The notes below the pieces were generated by a model that was given only the letters and a program-made list of their open reading frames with translations, did no database searches and was not told the origin of the DNA. A DNA stretch of 64,000 bases from NCBI GenBank assembly GCA_050330195.1, contig JBHJOB010000025.1:1-64000 (forward strand), written 5' to 3'. Positions 61,348 to 64,000 of the stretch are shown here, piece after piece. This DNA comes from JAHQVI01 sp050330195 (GTDB taxonomy: Bacteria > Pseudomonadota > Alphaproteobacteria > Rhizobiales > Rhodomicrobiaceae). Position 1 is the stretch's first letter, and each line of letters starts with the position of its first letter. The position numbers and the translations under genes are program-made.

Positions 61348-63027
61348 TCACTCAACTTTTATTGCAAGTCTATACAATATGAAAAAGCCACAGACCAACA
61401 AGATTAACCAATTTTCGCGAAAGAGCGTGAACGGAGTTGGCGAAAGAGCAACAGGCAGACCGGAATCGATCACGCCCATCTCGTTCAGGGGTATTCTCCG
61501 GGCAATTCGCCCATAGGGGTCGATAACGGCCGAGATGCCGGTGTTCGCCGAGCGTATCAGCGGAAGCCCTTCCTCAATGGCCCGCAGGCGCGTCTGGTGC
61601 AGATGCTGATAGGGGCCCGTCGATGTCCCGAACCAGGCGTCGTTCGTCAGGTTGAGCAGCCAGCCCGGACGTCCGCCCTCGCTTCCCGCCGCCCAGCCGG
61701 GAAAGATCGCCTCGTAGCAGATCAACGGCAGGAAGGGCGGCGCGCTTCCGGCGGTCATGAGAGGCTTCTTGTCCCCGCTGGCAAATCCGCTGTTTACATG
61801 GGTGAGTTGCGTGATGCCCAGCGCTGTGAGCGTCTCCTCGAAGGGGAGATACTCGCCGAACGGCACCAGGTGAACCTTGTCATAGATGCCGGCCAGTCCG
61901 GCCTGCGCGCCGAGCATGAACAGGCTGTTATAGATGCGGTCGATATTGTAGCGGCCATCGTCGCGTTTGGCGCCCTCGACGCGTTCAGCGCCCAATAGCA
62001 GAGTGGCGTCGGTGGAGATAAGCTGGGCCAGCGCCTGCCGCACATCTTCGGAATGGATGCGCTTATTCAGCATGAACAGCACCGGGACCGCCGTTTCGGG
62101 CCAGATGATATGCGTTGGAGACGCCGGTTCCGCATCGCTTTCAGCCGCCGTTCGGCTCAGTGTCAGGAGGCGGTCGAAAATCCACTGGCGGTTTTCCGGC
62201 TTCCATTTCTCCGCCTGTGGGATGTTGCCCTGAACGATGCGCAGGCGAACGCCCTCGACCGTATCAGTGGTGGCGCCGCCGAGCCGGACCGTGCCCCAAC
62301 TCCATCCCATACCGAGAAGGAGAATGCAGAACGCAGGGAGCAGCCACCCTCGGGAATGATCGCGCGCCCTCGGCCCGGCAAGCGCGGCGGGGCTCGCAGC
62401 GATCAGAAGCGTTAGCAGCGTGAGGCCGTAAATGCCGATAAGCGATGCGCTCTGTGCAAGCGCGTCATTGCCGGCGAGTGCATATCCCCACACATTCCAG
62501 GGAAACCCCGTCAGAATATGGCCGCGCAGCCAGTCGGCGGCGAAGAAGGTGATGGTGAAGGCGAATATCCGGCTGACGCCGGGCCGCCAGAAGACGATAG
62601 CGATGCTCGCCGCAAGCGCGGGAAAAATCGCCAGGGCCGCCGGGAACGCCGCAACGCCGAGCGGGGCCAGAACCGCGAACTTGTCGGCCTCGACAAAGAA
62701 GGCAAATCCCAGCCAGTAAAGCCCGGCGAGGAAATATCCGAAACCGAACCACCATCCGGCAACCGCCGCCTGCCGCCATGGTGCCTTCCGCGTGCCCATC
62801 CCCGCCGATGCTGCTGGCGCAGCAATGCCATCCAGCAACCAGATAAAGGCGGGTATTGTGATGAATAGGAGAGGCCAGAGGTGAAACGGCGCAAAACTGG
62901 CGACCGACGCAGCGCCCAGCGTGAAGCCGGCCGCCGCACGCCGCCAGCCGCGCAAGCCCGCCATGAAGCGAGCAGCTTCATCGAGAGTAGGAATCAGGAC
63001 GCCCGTTTTGGGTTCGCTCAGGCTCAC
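61348..63027 (-). CDS. lnt: apolipoprotein N-acyltransferase Lnt, 559 aa
   Basis: Lnt adds the third acyl chain to lipoproteins in the inner membrane. About six to eight membrane segments lie in the first 240 residues. The nitrilase-like periplasmic domain has the catalytic triad: E in IIWPETAVP, K in IYDKVHLVPFGEYLP and C in PLICYEAIFP. A final helix anchors the C-terminus. The start follows CACCGGTGAGCC weakly. Confidence 0.93.
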   Translation of the reverse strand: MSLSEPKTGVLIPTLDEAARFMAGLRGWRRAAAGFTLGAASVASFAPFHLWPLLFITIPAFIWLLDGIAAPAASAGMGTRKAPWRQAAVAGWWFGFGYFLAGLYWLGFAFFVEADKFAVLAPLGVAAFPAALAIFPALAASIAIVFWRPGVSRIFAFTITFFAADWLRGHILTGFPWNVWGYALAGNDALAQSASLIGIYGLTLLTLLIAASPAALAGPRARDHSRGWLLPAFCILLLGMGWSWGTVRLGGATTDTVEGVRLRIVQGNIPQAEKWKPENRQWIFDRLLTLSRTAAESDAEPASPTHIIWPETAVPVLFMLNKRIHSEDVRQALAQLISTDATLLLGAERVEGAKRDDGRYNIDRIYNSLFMLGAQAGLAGIYDKVHLVPFGEYLPFEETLTALGITQLTHVNSGFASGDKKPLMTAGSAPPFLPLICYEAIFPGWAAGSEGGRPGWLLNLTNDAWFGTSTGPYQHLHQTRLRAIEEGLPLIRSANTGISAVIDPYGRIARRIPLNEMGVIDSGLPVALSPTPFTLFRENWLILLVCGFFILYRLAIKVE

Positions 63028-63155
63028 CGGTCACCTCCGCATCTGCAATGCTTCGCATGACCGATTGGCCGGAGAATGACAAGCCTGTCGGCGCCGGCTC
63101 CGCGATGGTATTGGGGAAAATGCGGACAACCGGGCATCCGCCGGCCAGGATCGCC

Positions 63156-64000
63156 TTAACGCCCGGCGGGGCCAAGCTCGGGAGCAGCGGCTTCGTCACT
63201 GCCGGGCAGTTTCAGCTTCAGTTTCTTCACACGGCGGCGGTCGGCATCGAGGACGATGAACTCCACACCTGCGGGATGATGCATGACTTCGCCGCGCACG
63301 GGCACCCTGCCCAGCATTGTAAAAACCAGCCCGCCAAGCGTGTCCACATCCTCGTCTTCGGGCGAAGAAAGGCTGAAACCGATCATGGCTTCGACATCCT
63401 CGATCTCGGCGCGCGCATCGGCGACGATGGTATTGCCTTCAGCCTGCAGCATCGGCTCGTCATCGGCGTCATGCTCGTCCTCAATGTCGCCCACGACCTC
63501 CTCAAGCAGATCCTCGATCGAGACCAGACCGTCCGTGCCGCCATGCTCGTCGATGATCAGGGCGAGATGGATGTGCCGGCTCTGCATCCGCACAAGCATA
63601 TCGAGCGCGGACATGGAGGGCGGCGCGAAAATCAATTCACGCATTATGTTGGCCTGCGCAACCGGCGTCGTCAGGTCCGCCGCGCCAAGATTGAGCTTGA
63701 GGCCCTCGCCCGCGCCGGCCTTGCCTTCGGCAATCACCCAGCCCATCAGATCCTTTACATGCACCATGCCCAGCGGCTCATCGAGCGTGTCGCGGTAGAT
63801 CGGAACGCGCGAATGCCCGGCCTCGGCAAAAACGTCGAGCAGATCGCCGAGCGTCGTGTTTTCCTCGACCGCCACGATCTCGGCGCGCGGCACCATTACA
63901 TCCTCGACGCGCAACTCCTTGAAGCGCAGCGTCTTTTGCAGCATGGCGCGCTCGCGCGGCGAAAAGGATGCGCCGTCATCATCATTGCGCAACGCCTCCT
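63156..64000 (-). CDS. CorC/HlyC-type CBS-domain protein, 5' end cut by window edge
   Basis: Visible residues (at least 280) include ELRVEDVMVPRAEIVAVE and the paired CBS domains (with GHSRVPIYRDTLDEPLGMVHVKDLM), then the CorC/HlyC C-terminal domain. The family is linked to Mg2+/Co2+ efflux or membrane functions, often near ybeY and lnt as here. The frame stays open to 64,000, so the true start lies outside the window; the TTG at 63992 is probably not the start. Confidence 0.88.
   Translation of the reverse strand, partial: EALRNDDDGASFSPRERAMLQKTLRFKELRVEDVMVPRAEIVAVEENTTLGDLLDVFAEAGHSRVPIYRDTLDEPLGMVHVKDLMGWVIAEGKAGAGEGLKLNLGAADLTTPVAQANIMRELIFAPPSMSALDMLVRMQSRHIHLALIIDEHGGTDGLVSIEDLLEEVVGDIEDEHDADDEPMLQAEGNTIVADARAEIEDVEAMIGFSLSSPEDEDVDTLGGLVFTMLGRVPVRGEVMHHPAGVEFIVLDADRRRVKKLKLKLPGSDEAAAPELGPAGR

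Overview
This window looks like a chromosomal segment of a GC-rich alphaproteobacterium, most likely of the Hyphomicrobiales (Rhizobiales). The main reasons are the glpR-D-K / glpV-S-T-P-Q-U glycerol locus, typical of rhizobia and relatives, and the block corC-lnt-HTH-metK-trmB next to rimP-nusA-ylxR-infB-(small membrane protein)-rbfA-truB-rpsO-pnp. No species can be named from sequence alone, and GC content and codon use were judged by eye, not computed.

Layout. 1-7.9 kb: an amino-acid/polyamine module read leftwards (nitrilase-family amidase, large Orn/Lys/Arg decarboxylase, ATP-grasp ligase), then gabT and a divergent XRE-cupin regulator with a clear inverted repeat between them. 7.9-19.6 kb: ordinary chromosome (creA, aldo-keto reductase, sugar kinase, tRNA-Tyr, rlmB, a family 3 solute-binding protein, acetyl-CoA hydrolase/transferase, an EamA transporter beside an AraC regulator, two HupE/UreJ proteins, an L,D-transpeptidase). 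About 19.6-25.5 kb: a low-GC-looking mobile island with an AlpA-like regulator, a rep-like gene, iteron-like repeats, a GIY-YIG nuclease, small overlapping genes and a tyrosine integrase. 25.6-33.4 kb: a cysteine-rich exported protein, an ABC-F ATPase, ndk, a 53-residue secreted protein, a HAD phosphatase, a GNAT enzyme, a class A penicillin-binding protein and a PPOX protein. 33.5-43.9 kb: complete glycerol uptake and catabolism locus. 43.9-48 kb: MFS transporter, GntR/FCD regulator and an ectoine-hydrolase-like M24 enzyme. 48-64 kb: translation/transcription housekeeping block, metK, lnt and the start of a corC-like gene cut by the window edge.

How the genes work together. The glp locus forms a full pathway: GlpV/PQ/ST/U import glycerol, GlpK phosphorylates it, GlpD oxidises glycerol 3-phosphate, and GlpR sits at the divergent promoter. 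The gabT regulator probably senses a polyamine or GABA-like compound through its cupin.

The most unusual part is the island. It reads as a minimal integrative replicon, perhaps a phage satellite or plasmid-derived element. The start of its rep-like gene is overlapped by a predicted leftward antisense RNA: a TTGCGT-N17-TATTAT promoter and an intrinsic terminator about 95 bases away, the layout of copy-control RNAs in plasmids. Iteron-like repeats and a previously hidden 57-codon gene with its own terminator follow. Outside the island, a ~100-bp interspersed repeat occurs three times in full and once internally deleted, and a small exported protein has a perfectly symmetric eight-cysteine spacing.
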